DNA of 64,000 nt from Pegea sp. RAD2-039 (taxonomy: Eukaryota; Chordata; Thaliacea; Salpida; Salpidae): contig JAQGEQ010000195.1 of the NCBI GenBank assembly GCA_034620365.1, positions 1 through 64,000 on the forward strand. The letters run 5' to 3'. The number at the start of each line of letters is the position of its first letter. Position 1 is the stretch's first letter. Made by a program: the position numbers and the translations under genes. Positions 52,661 through 64,000 of this stretch are shown here, piece after piece. The notes below the pieces were generated by a model. It saw only the letters and a program-made list of their open reading frames with translations. It ran no database searches and was not told the origin of the DNA.

Positions 52661-55600
52661 TAAACATTTGAAATTTTAGTTTAAACGTTAACAAAGTTAT
52701 AAATTATTAAAGAAAATAGGTTTGTTGATGGCTTTATACAAAAAAAAAAGTTTGTAAAGTGTGTCAGAAACTTTATAATTAAGAATATATTCAACATTTT
52801 TTAAACTTTAATATAATTCAACCAATTTACAGTTTTTCTATCTTTTTTTCAACTAGATCTGCTTGGTCACGCTACAATGAGCATTCTCAATTTTGAATTT
52901 TTTACTTTTGAGAATGACTCAATGTTCGTCGTACCAAAGTTAAACATCAGAAAAGTAAAAACCACCAAATAATAAAACTGATCATTCCAAATTTCTTCCA
53001 GCTACAAAACTTCCTTCAACGTTTTCTTATTAATCACTTTAATATTTTTCAACTATTTTTAAGTATGACGACTTTTCATTGTTTGAAACTCAAAGTATCA
53101 ACTCTATCGAATTCGTCTTCTTGTTCCTTTTCACGCTTTACTGACTTCATATTACGTCATCACTTTTCGATCGCATGATGACCTGTTCTATCAACTCTTA
53201 TCTTTTTTTAAATGTTTTTTATGTCAGTCGAGAGTTTTGATGAAATGATTTTAATCAATATTTATCTAATTAGAAAGTTGTTTATATCAGAGAAGATTTG
53301 ATTTATGAATAAAAATGATATGTCGCTGAGATAAGCTGATCAGATATCAATTTGTTGATAAAAAAAATGTTTTTATTCAACATCAAATTATTTTTATGAA
53401 TAAAAATCTTTTTATTAAATCACTAAATGATTATTTTGTTTAAATTATTTGCAACTGTTTGGCAATCTTTCACATTTAACAAATCATTTAAAGACTTTTC
53501 AGATGTTTCAGTGATTTATTCATCTCACAGTTTTACCTACAAATATAGTTTTGAAATATCTGGATCTAAACTAATTATTGAGTTGGTGTCAGAATAAATA
53601 TTATTACAAAGTTGCTTAAAAACTACAAAAAAACTTTCTTTGTAACGAAAATCGTTTTTAAATTTTAAGACAATTTTTTTTCAGCTAAAAATTTTGAAAA
53701 AAGGTCTTTGATCAGGTTTTTGGTCTAACTTTTAGATGAAAATTGTTTTTAGAATACAGATACATTAAAATGCTGCTTCAACCTTATTATGAGGTTTGTT
53801 CGCTTTAATTTGGTATCTGTTAGCCCTTCAGCTGTTGAGGTTAACTTCATTCTTGTCAATGAAGATGTAATCACAGTGAAGGAAAGAGATGTTAATAAGT
53901 ACTTCTTGATAACAGTTCACATTAATTCATGTACAAAGTTGAAATTGATTTTTTAAACAAATTATCTTTTTTAGAGTTTAAACAGGTTTTATTTTGATCG
54001 CGATGTTTATTTATAATTATGGATTAATTATAAATATATTCTGCAGTAAACGTTTTGTTAGAATTAATTTAAAACTTTATTTCAATTGATGAGGCTTCAA
54101 ATATAACTTTCTATCAGAATATATTACTTCTAAATCTTATTTTCAATGATTTTAAAACAAATTATTGATATTTAGATTTAAAAGAAATGTTACTAATAAA
54201 TCCCATTTAGATCTTACTTAAAAGCGACCTTTAAAAATCATTTATATTTTCGAAATTATTTTTAGATAATTATTTTCAAATTCTTGAAGCCTCATTATAT
54301 ACTTAGTAAACAATTTGTTTGTTTTGTTGCATTGAAAATTATTTGAGGTTTGCATTCAACACTAATTTTTCAAACTCAAATAAGTGAAACATGGAGAAAG
54401 TAATATTGAAAATAGAACATTTTACACTTAAAATAAAAACAAGAAAATTAAACTGAATAACAAATTGTAGATATATATAATCATTTATCGGTTTGTTATT
54501 TGTACTTTCAAACAATAAAATTCCATTCATTCTAACAGCTGAAGTTTATTTTAATTAGTAAAAGAATTGAATAAAGTCCTTTACCTTGTACAATAGACAA
54601 ATTTTTTTTCAGATTACTTCTCACTACTAGCTTCAAATGTTAAAAATTTGTTTTTAAATCAAATTTTAGAATTAAATCTTATTACACCATTGTAAGAAAA
54701 TTGAGTTTTAATTTTTATATTGAGTTGGTTTAAAATTAGAACTAATTTTGATAATAAATTAAACGCTGCCAATGAAGTTTGCACAAGAGCTTGAGCAGTA
54801 GAGGTTTAGATGTGAGATTTAGTGTTCTTAATTGATGTCATTTTTATTGTGACTTATAATCAATAAAGAAATTTTTACTGGTTGTAAAACACTAATTTAA
54901 AAAAAATAATGAGATAACTTTCAAGTAGAACGCGTTTCTCATACACTTTGAGCTTCTATTTGATTTTTAAGTTCAACAATTTTGATTAAAGTCAATAAAA
55001 CTCTGGTGGAAAGTAACAGCCTTAAAAGTTAACAAAAATTGGAAACAGAATCGAATTTTTTTAAACAAATTGAAAGAAAGTACCTGAGAGAAGTAGCCAA
55101 CCAACCGTGACAGAGACATGGAACCTTATGAAAATAAGATAAGATTTAAAGAAGAATTCTAACTAGCTGATACAGATACAACCGAGTCAGCAATTTTGTT
55201 CTTGTTTGGAACTGGCGATGACGATATCATTGTGGTTTAAAACTATTTTCTCAAAACTGCTGGCTCGCTGGTTGGGTGTTAACACAAGTTTTGTTGTTCA
55301 GGTTTAGACAGTGAGCAAAGAGAGAAAGAACAGTTTGTTGGCAAGTCCAAATTTCAAATGAAGTTCATATTTTGAAAGTTTTTTTTCTTTTTCAGCTAAG
55401 AATTTAAGAAATTAAGGAGCCAAATATAGAAATGAATGAAAGCTTTTATTGTTTTGTTTCTACTTAAGTTTTAAAAGAAAGACTCAGTTTGAGTATTTGC
55501 TTTCTAGAAAGACCTAGCCCTCCAGTCCTATTCATATTGTTTTTGAGGATCAGTTAAGAAGTTTTAGTTCTTGCGGTTTGATGATTGAGCGAGATGTCTC

Positions 55601-55699
55601 AGATATCTGAAACTGTCTCAGCATCATAAAAGTAAATTTATTAAGAAATCTTTTCTGTAAAGTTGAAACAATTAAACTAGCTTGAAAATTGGTTCTCTA

Positions 55700-55800
55700 G
55701 AGATTTCCGGAGCTGCCAGAAGTTCAAACTCAAATTTTTAACTCCCAAAAGGGTTCTTCTATATTTCCGGATTGATTTACCAATTCTGCTTGCCTAAAAG
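55700..55800. promoter_or_regulatory. Candidate enhancer with two ETS-type sites
   Basis: Two TTTCCGGA/TTTCCGG cores (near 55704 and 55764), about 60 bases apart in the same orientation, in a segment richer in GC than its surroundings. ETS sites have this core; binding is inferred only. Confidence 0.3.
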
Positions 55801-57409
55801 GAGAATTATATTTAAGGAGAGTCACGTGACATCGAATTCCACTTTTAGGATTTGTGGGATTAAATCCTGTACATGATGACGTCACAATAGTCCTTGAAAG
55901 TGGTTTAGATGAGGACTTAATCGTTTTTTAGTCCGATTTGAAAACTGGAAACTAATTTGAAAATGAAGTCAACAAACTGATTTATTAGTTTCTATGTTCG
56001 TCAAAGCAATTAGTTACTGTTTAATAATTAGCTAGTCTCCATTAAATAATTTCCAAAAGGTTGAAAGAAATGCATTTTGGTGATGTTTAGTTTGTTGATT
56101 TAGTCTAGCTCGCGATGGAAAATATTTCTTTAAGTTTGTTTCAACAAGAAATGAAAGTAAAATATATTTGAAGAATATTTATCAAAAGCATTTTAGGGAA
56201 AAATAACAAACTTGTATTCTTGCTTGAATAACTGGTGTAATTCTTATTGAAATTTTATTTAGAAAATCTCCATCATTTATTAAGTTGATCATTTTCTTGA
56301 GTTGTTTGTCAGATTTAATTGAAATTCTATGTACACAATCTTTTGGTAAAACAAATTCTGATAAAATTTGTATTTAATTCATTACCTTAATTAAATGTTT
56401 CTTCTTTTTTTATCATTTTTATCTCAAAGTTTATTTATCTGAGTTCAAAAAAATTATATTTGAACATAATTAAGTAGGTTTGTTGCAAATTAACAAGTAC
56501 TAAAAGGTGTACACTTTTAACATCAGCATAATCTGATTTTAGTTGAGTTTTTCAATTAATGTTTTAAGTATTTTTAACAGAAAAAATATTTTTATCATTA
56601 TTTTAAACTTATTTTCCTGATATAAAAAAGTTTATTCTTCAATATATTTACTTCAACATTTCTGATTTTTAAACATTAGAAAAACACAAGAAGTACTTCG
56701 ATATGATTACCAATTAAAACTTTCAGGCATAGAATGAAAAGTTAGGATAAATTCTCTGAGGAACAAACTTCTCTCTTTTCTTTCGTTATCTAAAACTCGA
56801 CAGAAAAAATAACAATCTTCGTCGACTAGTTCCTGCTATATCTTCATTTTCTACCTTGTATAGTCTTAAGAAAAAGTTACCCCGAGGCTATAGCTGCTGT
56901 ACTGCTAGTTTAAACTTATTTTAGTAGTTAACTCTTTTTCTAATCTTTACTTTTTAAAAGATTAATTCATTTTGTTATTGAGACCTTCAGTAACTTTATG
57001 AATCAAATCTATGATAAAGGGGAAAATTTAGTTTAGTTTTTAATAACTAAAAGGAAATAGTTTTTTTTTTCGTTTTCTATTTATGAGTATAGTTGACAGT
57101 ATTTAATAAAGCAACAAAGCTTTTATACTTAAATAATTGATGAATCAATTTCTTTAATATTTCACTCACACTATTTAAGCAAATGTAAATATAATATCGC
57201 AAAAGAGAATATAATAGAAATAAGGTTTTAGTATTTTGTGAATAGGAATTTCTTTGAATGTTCAGTTGTAAGTGTCTTCAGTAAAATCATTTCCAATATT
57301 TTCGAAAAATTTTGTGTAAATAAAACCTGTGAAACCTTTGGAAAAATCTTAAAAAACGAGTGTTGGTTGTGAATGGTTTGTTTAGAGAAGCAGTGGGTTA
57401 CGCTGAATT

Positions 57410-57545
57410 GGTTTCAGACTATTGCATCGAGCTGCGCTTGTGTTATACGTGGCATCGCGAACAAGCGAAACACAAAGAGTTGATCTCTTTTAGCTTCAGC
57501 AACGTCATACAAGCGTGAATAAAAGATGCGACGGCTGTGCTTTAT
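57410..57545. promoter_or_regulatory. CpG-rich island, candidate promoter or noncoding exon
   Basis: About a dozen CpG dinucleotides fall within about 130 bases (for example ATCGCGAAC, GCGACGGC), while the surrounding kilobases have almost none. It includes an acceptor-like TGGTTTCAG at the left. The open frames inside are only about 25 codons. It lies about 1 kb before the Ig receptor gene on the side of its 5' end. Confidence 0.35.
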
Positions 57546-58490
57546 CAGAAAAGCTTTATTTTTAGATTGATGTTAATTGGCTTATAAAACTGAATTGTAA
57601 AATGGAAGTATTATGTTTAAGTTGGAGTTTATTTAGGAATTAATTGTTGAAAACTTGATGAGAATTTATTAAATTGGCAGTGAAGTGATGTAAAAATGAT
57701 TATAAGAAAGATTTTTTTCAGTTTTTCACTTTTACTATTAAACTTAAACTCTAATTTAATCAAAATTTGATTATTTCATCATTTTCTAAATTGTTTATTT
57801 CTTCTTTAGTTTTAAAGATATTTTGAATATTGTAATTCTTAATAAGCTTATGATTTCTTACTGTGAGCTAAAAAAAAGTCTTAGATAAAAAACTAGTTGA
57901 GGAAGTTGGTATATGATTAAATTTCCAAAATTAAATAAGTTTATTTATATTATAGTTAAATATTTAAATTGATTATCAAATATGATAACAAATCTTTTTA
58001 TAAATAAATAGAAGTACGATCAGATATTTTCTAGAATTAAGTCATATCAGCGCTAAAAATAACTGAATTTTGTTATTATAGAAAATAAATTAAGTTTCAG
58101 AAGTTTTTATGAGATCTTGCTAAAGTATATTGTTTTTAGTGATAAAACCCAGTTGCTGACATTGTTATCGGTTTGAATTATTCATTTTCTTTGATTATTC
58201 ACAGCTAAGATGAAACCTTAAACTTTAGACAAGCCTAAATCGAATAAGATTGAAGTTAAAGCATCGATCGTAAATTGATTTTAGCATTTACTACACATTG
58301 AATAAAATTTTGACAGCTTACTTCAATAATTCAAAACTTGAAAAATACAAATTTTTTAATGAAAACTAGATTGTGAGCAATTCAAAATTAGTTGCTGGCT
58401 ATGAACTGAACAAATTTTCACTTTTATCTTTTCATTATATTTTGTGATTGAATTATTATCTTTTAAAATAATTATTATTAATTTATTTGC

Positions 58491-58526
58491 AGATTAGGCA
58501 CTAGTTTTTACCTTTAATAGCCCTAA
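58491..58526 (+). promoter_or_regulatory. Splice acceptor and 34-base leader of the Ig receptor gene
   Basis: TTTATTTGCAG ends at 58492, 34 bases before the start codon. It implies either a 5' noncoding exon somewhere in the desert or spliced-leader trans-splicing at this site. Confidence 0.5.
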
Positions 58527-61500
58527 ATGAGGTTCTTCATCACCATAAAGATAATTCTTCTTCTTCTGCTGATTGGTAAGTACTGAAGATTACGAACTAC
58601 TGACTTTTAAACTATTTTCAATCTTTTTCAGGATGTAAAGCAAAGTTTAACCTCAAATATATCGCTCCTCACACCTTTCCCATTAACTCAGATGCAACTT
58701 TGACCTGTGGTTTTGCTGGTGAGCTGATTACTTGGTTTTACTTCTTGCATAAGTTTTGTTTTATTCCAGCGGAACTCGGCAAAGTTTATAACGGATCTTG
58801 GTCAAAAGCTAACAGTGATCATGACTTTGAACGGATTGGTGGAGTTTTCAACTCAAAAAAATTTATATCAAAAGTGGAAAGCTATTTTTACAAAAATATG
58901 CCAATTTCTTTAAAGGGTCGTTTTTATCATAAACCTTCCCATTTTCTTGGTTAGAAAGCCCTAAACTAGTTGTTTGATGTTTTGAATGAAATATGATCCT
59001 TAGATGGAAGGATGCAAGCAACAATTCAAAAGATATCTATCGGCGATGATGCTGAGTATCAATGTCATCTAGAACAAGAGCGGTATACTCGTTCCAAAAC
59101 CTTCACAATTGAAGTTTTCAGTGAGAGTTGTGAATATTTGATCGATTTAAATTTAGCATCTTCATCTTTCAGACTTACCAGAAGAAATTTATGTTGTGGA
59201 CAGAAAAATTAATTTTATTTACTCCGAAAATGGTTCGTAGATTTTCCCGCCTCTAACACTAACCTCGTGTTACTGCTGCACGCTCTCTACTGCCGCCCTA
59301 GCGGCTAAAATGTTATACTTAAATTTTAACTTTTTTGAAGAAAACTAATTCTAAAAATAATTTTGAGAAAAACTTATTTATCAGATGAAAACGAAGAAGT
59401 TGTAGCTACTTGCTCTATTAAAGGAGTTTACCCAATTCCCAAAACTATGTGGTTTACTAGTAACAATACAGGTTTGTTTAGCTGACGTAATGTTTAGATA
59501 AAAATGTTTAAAACATTATTAATATTTCTTGCAACATTTCTTTATCGACGTCTTGCAGTTTATCTTTTAGATATCAAAATATTTCAATTATATGAGAAAT
59601 GTAAACAGTTTTGGAAAGTCAACAGATTGAAAAGCAAATAAATTTTTTATTACAGGGCTTCAAGTTTCTGTCAAAAATTTTCAACATTTTCAAAACTCTA
59701 ACGGGACATTTGATCTGACGGGAAATTTAACTCTCAAAATTGTACCAGATTTTCACAAAGACTTTTTCACCTGTTACATCAAAATGAATGTTCATATGGA
59801 TGGCAATGACGTCATCAGCTCATCAAATGTGACATCAACAATTTTAATTAGACGTAAGTCGATATTTTTGTTTTTGCTGTAATCAGCATGCTCTGTCATA
59901 CAAATAATAATAGGTTTTAATTATATCTGACAATTATGTATGGTTAAAGTAAAATCTTGCTTTTTGGAGACACTAATAGTGGTGTGTGTCTTTTACTTTG
60001 TTGGTTTTATCAGCTGAGCAAACATTGACTTGCTTTTTGAGATGCTTTGTGTTGGATTGAACATTTTTGAATTTATTCAAATAATAATACCTGAATTTGT
60101 TAATTTTCTTTTCTTAGATGAAAGTCGAGTAGCTAGCCTCAAAATTGAACCAAATCCAGCAGCAGAAGGAACAGAAGTAGCATTTATGTGTAAATTCGAT
60201 GGATACCCAACAAATGTTGTGAGTTTACTTTATTAAATAAACTATAGAATTATTCTCTGAATATTTGAACTTATTTCAGAGCATCACAAACTTTGATGAA
60301 AGTTTAGTGATCGCACAAGCTGTTGAAACAACCGAAAACTTAATTTCTGGAAAATTAATGATCACAAAAAGTATGAAAGGAAGATACCGATGCCTTGCAG
60401 GAAATGTAACCAGCTTCAAAAACTTAGACGTTCATTGTACATAACTACAATTCTTAAGTTTTCTGATGAAACTGATGAGCATATATTTCAGGGATATCAG
60501 ATAAAGTTGAAATCTTTAGAAACAAAACTGAAATAATAGAAGATTTTTTGATATTAGAAAAAAATGAAGACTTATATCTCTCCTGTAGTATTAGTGGAAA
60601 CCCTAATCCAGTTGTGGAGTGGAAAACTGAAAATATGACAACTGTTGGTAAGCAGATGCTGCTTCAGTTCTGTATGAATGGTTTACTCGAAAAACATTTC
60701 TGAATAAACTAAAATATTTTGGAGTTTCTTTTTCAATTACTTTTAGTTGAATATATTAAAAGAAGAATTTGTATATTTCATTTTTGTAACGTAGCATCTC
60801 ATGACTTACAGGAGGTAGTCTACAAATAAGTAATACTTCAATTAAAGACTCGGGAGCTTATACGTGTGTCTCTGGAGATATTAAAAGAGTTTTGAATGTT
60901 CAAATCGAAGCTCCATGTACTCCTTATTTAAAAACTGAAGTAAGGCCATCTTCTTTAAGTTACTTGAATCACGAGCGATATTGATAAACCCTTTAGAGGT
61001 TAATTGATAATTAAGATAAATTTAAATTTAGGTCTCATCTACAATTGATGATCTAAAAGCAAAGTTGGTGATAAAAGTAACTTGTGACGCTACTGGAAAT
61101 CCTGCCTGTCAAAGTATGTCTCCAATATTACTAATAATTATTCCCTTATAAGATAAATATTTACTTTAAAACAATTTCAATTTGATATTATCAAGTTTTA
61201 AACAAGATATTTTGTTCTAAAGTTTTAATTAAAGCTGATATCGATCTTGGAGTACCTCCTCAAGTTGATCAAGCACTTAATCACCAGATATTTACTTATG
61301 TAGGAGTAGAACATCTCAGTAAAAACCCAACGGTTAGAGAAGATAATCAATTTCTTTTTCTATATATAATCAATTTTTTTTTTAGTTTTTTTGTACTACT
61401 TCCAACAAACTGAATAGTACAGGCAAAGTGTACCATGCTATGGTCAATGAAACTGTTACTGATAAAGCACTAACTACTCAGCTACTTAAGAGCCAATTTC

Positions 61501-62657
61501 CATGGCTACTTGTTATCATTGGAGCTTTAGCATTCATTATTTTGTTGCTTTTAGTTTTTATATACTACCAAAGTAGTAAGTATGATTTTTATTATAGTTT
61601 TTATTTTATTTTAGAACATATGATCACAAATTACAACTTCTTTTACTTATTGTAGAGCAACAGAAGTTTTACATCACCCAGGGAAAAAGGTTTGTGGTGT
61701 GTCTTTCCTATCTTCAAACTGTTACTTATTTGAAATTCTCAATTTTACAGTGATGAAGATGGTTACACAGCAGAGGAAGTAAGATTTTTTAATTGTTATT
61801 TTCAACATTTCGATTTGAATAAATTTACTTTAAAAGATCTGAAAACTCAAATAAATAATATTAAAGTTATCATTCTGATAAAATTTTTTAATCTTTTTTT
61901 CATTTTTTGAACATCATAGTACAACTAGTAAAGTTTAAAAATGATTTGATAGTATCAATTCACCTCTTCAAAGCCCTTAAAACTATTATGTTTACGATAA
62001 TTGGTTACAAAAAGTGAATTTTGTTGGCATACATTTTTTTTATGATTAATAAGTTTTATTTCAAAGTTATTGAATAAAAAGTAGAAAAATAGATCTTAAA
62101 ATGGTTAGTTAAAATGATAAGCTGTGAATAAAATAATCTCTTAAAACTTTGATTTGAATAATTTCTAAAATAATTTTAAAATAAAGTCACAAAATCAGTC
62201 TATTGCTCAATTAGTATACTCAGAATCCAAAAATCTGAGAGAAGATAATAAAATTAGAAAATCAAATGAATATATCTTTAAAAAGGAAATGGTTCCATTA
62301 AGTGATTCGCGTCATCATGATCATCGGCTTAACAATTCCAAACCTATGAGGACATTTTCGATAAAATCCACAAGTCCAAACCCTCCTATTCAGGTAGCTT
62401 AACTCCCTAACTTTCAATTGCTGATGGCAGCCTACAACCGGAATGAAAGCACTACTTTTAATTAGCTTTTTGCATAATACTTTCTATAACTTCTGATTTT
62501 TTTTTGACTCTCAAAAGGCTTTTAACAATTTGCAAACAATCATGAAACTAACAATTTGTAATTTGCATGAATATTGCTTTTGCTTCACTTGTTGCTTGTC
62601 TAGGTGACAACGGCTGAGCTTAAATCGTTTAAAATGAATGAAAAATGGAAGAGTTGA
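58527..62657 (+). CDS. Type I membrane receptor with about five Ig-like domains
   Basis: Exons: 58527-58575, 58632-58718, 58770-58949, 59004-59120, 59173-59232, 59385-59471, 59656-59853, 60118-60218, 60280-60436, 60492-60647, 60812-60939, 61032-61113, 61235-61332, 61386-61575, 61656-61689, 61751-61778, 62199-62393, 62604-62657. They splice in frame to 666 residues. Signal peptide 1-20 (MRFFITIKIILLLLLIGCKA). Ig-like cysteine pairs: C42-C126 (DDAEYQC), C174-C233 with W187, C284-C331, C377-C416 with W389 (DSGAYTC), and a weaker C458-C503. The transmembrane helix is about 540-561 (WLLVIIGALAFIILLLLVFIYY); the basic-acidic cytoplasmic tail is about 105 residues with tyrosines in DGYTAEE, LVYSES and NEYIF. 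Several N-glycosylation sites. The order resembles nectin-, CADM- or immune-type receptors; I cannot assign an orthologue. Confidence 0.85.
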
Positions 62658-64000
62658 ACAATCTACATTAATTAATATAACTACAGGTAAATGCAAATTG
62701 CAAAACTATCCTCTTGCTTATTGCTCAAGTAATTTAAGCACTCTTAATATGAAAATCAAAAGTAATAACAATATTTCAAAATTGCATGACAGTTTTACTA
62801 CATTTTTTATTTATTTTATAGCATCTTCGCTTTTTTGTAATCGATCACAAGAGTTTTGATTGTTTTTCAGAGTCCAATTCATGATCGAAGTTAAATAATC
62901 ATTTTTCTAGAAGTCTACATTAACTGAAGCAAAGATCTTTTTCTATGTTATGATTTCTTTTATTTCTTATGCAGTATGCTACAAAATATTCAAGTGAACT
63001 TCAACTTTGTATTGATTTATGTATTTGTGCATTTTGTTTGTATCATTCATTTATTATAAATTTTATCTTTTTTGCCAAATCTTATATATTTTGTGTTCTT
63101 TTTATCAAAACGAAATGGCAAATCAACTCAAATACTAATTATTTGATGATCAACTTTATCTTTTAATTTACTTTTTAAAGTAGCAATTTGACTAGTTAAG
63201 ATTTCTCTTGTCATTTTTCCTGCCAATATTCTTGCAATCCAAATTATATGCTAATTTATACACTTGATAGATATCTAATCGGCAGTAATGAAAAAGCTAA
63301 GTTTGCCATAATCTACATTTTAATCTACTTCTAATAAATCAGATTACGTATACCAGTTGCTTAGAGAATTACTTAGTTAAATGACTAGGTTTGAATTGTT
63401 AAAATCAACATTGATGTTTCGAAGATATTTGAAATGTTTCACTGTATTTTCTGTGATTTTATTGGTTGTTGCCCCTGTAATACTGTCATGTAAGCTTTAT
63501 AACAAAGTGTTTGAAACATAGCTATGACACAGTAAAAGCTTGGACTTTATAAATTCTGGATGCTAAAGCTTGTAAATGTAAAATTGCTATTCAACACCAG
63601 TTTTCTAGGCAAATAATTTTTCAAGTGCTTCAAGTATTAATAGTTTTAGGAAAATCGCCACAGATAATCAAGTCACTTTTTGCTCTTTGAAAATCTATGC
63701 TTTTCAGTTCTATTCTTTTTTTTATTTACTGCATAAAAAGAAGTTATCAAAACTATCTATTACAGCCTGAGGGTTATCTTACTGCAAGTATAATTTTGTT
63801 TGCTTAAAAAGCCTTTTAAAATGTTTAGATAAGTTTTACGAAAGTGCTTTTTTGTTATTATCAGAATCGATACAATTGAATAGTTTTGTCCCAAATATGT
63901 GGTTTTTATGATGAAATGTGCAATAGACTGAGTTTTAATGCAACAAGTAAAACCCTTCTGTCTATTGGTGCTTTTGAATTCGAAAATTTGATGCAAGTTA
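62658..64000. other. 3' flank of the Ig gene, no further gene seen
   Basis: AT-rich DNA with only chance open frames. It presumably contains the Ig gene's 3' UTR, but I found no clearly placed AATAAA close to the stop. Confidence 0.45.

Larger units (their letters stand above)
42411..58490. other. 16-kb AT-rich gene desert
   Basis: Dense stops on both strands and only short chance open frames (the longest, 51323-51616, has no recognisable domain and ordinary AT-driven composition). No tRNA, rRNA or transposon protein was recognised. It may hold regulatory DNA or 5' noncoding exons of the Ig gene. The few islands of higher complexity are listed separately. Confidence 0.6.

Noticed and set aside
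62969..63166. 65-codon hydrophobic open frame after the Ig gene
   Set aside because: Low-complexity Phe/Ile-rich translation of AT-rich DNA, no start context or partner exons.

Overview
ORGANISM. This is nuclear DNA of an AT-rich invertebrate animal: genes are split by many introns (often only about 50 bases), and there are LINE, Ty3/gypsy and tRNA-derived repeats. The best phylum clue is a 16-base sequence at 27395-27410 that is identical to the mRNA spliced leader I know from the tunicate Ciona. With chordate-like NUP160, CCDC89 and class III alcohol dehydrogenase, I infer a tunicate, probably an ascidian. I cannot name the species.

LAYOUT. (1) 1-26858: a tandem array of four units of about 7.3-7.6 kb. 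Each carries one minus-strand gene for a secreted protein with an N-terminal galectin-like domain and a C-terminal trypsin-type (S1) domain. Copy 1 runs off the left edge; copies 2-4 are complete. Units 1-3 also share a decayed gypsy pol fragment and a tRNA-derived SINE, so these insertions predate the duplications. Copy 4 keeps all the serine-protease hallmarks; copies 2 and 3 have lost several. (2) 26850-31330: a gypsy remnant (RT and Gag zinc knuckle, minus strand) interrupted by a decayed LINE (plus strand) with spliced-leader relics near its 5' end. (3) 31755-31905: a second tRNA-derived SINE. (4) 33459-35257: class III alcohol dehydrogenase (ADH5), plus strand. (5) 35413-41021: nucleoporin NUP160, minus strand, 25 exons. 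(6) 41369-42376: CCDC89, minus strand, single exon. (7) 42410-58490: 16 kb of very AT-rich DNA without a recognisable gene, with a CpG-rich island at 57.4 kb. (8) 58527-62657: a type I membrane receptor with about five Ig-like domains, plus strand, 18 coding exons.

HOW IT FITS TOGETHER. The three housekeeping genes are tightly packed. ADH5 and NUP160 converge with their poly(A) signals 24 bases apart, and CCDC89 lies head-to-tail upstream of NUP160 with 347 bases between coding regions. ADH5, NUP160, CCDC89 and the Ig gene each have a 3' splice acceptor just upstream of the start codon, as expected for spliced-leader trans-splicing. The galectin-protease array is the accessory, fast-changing part: a local expansion in which some copies look like active proteases and others like pseudoproteases attached to a lectin-like fold. 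Exon models were built by eye from GT-AG sites and reading-frame continuity; no alignment or search was run.
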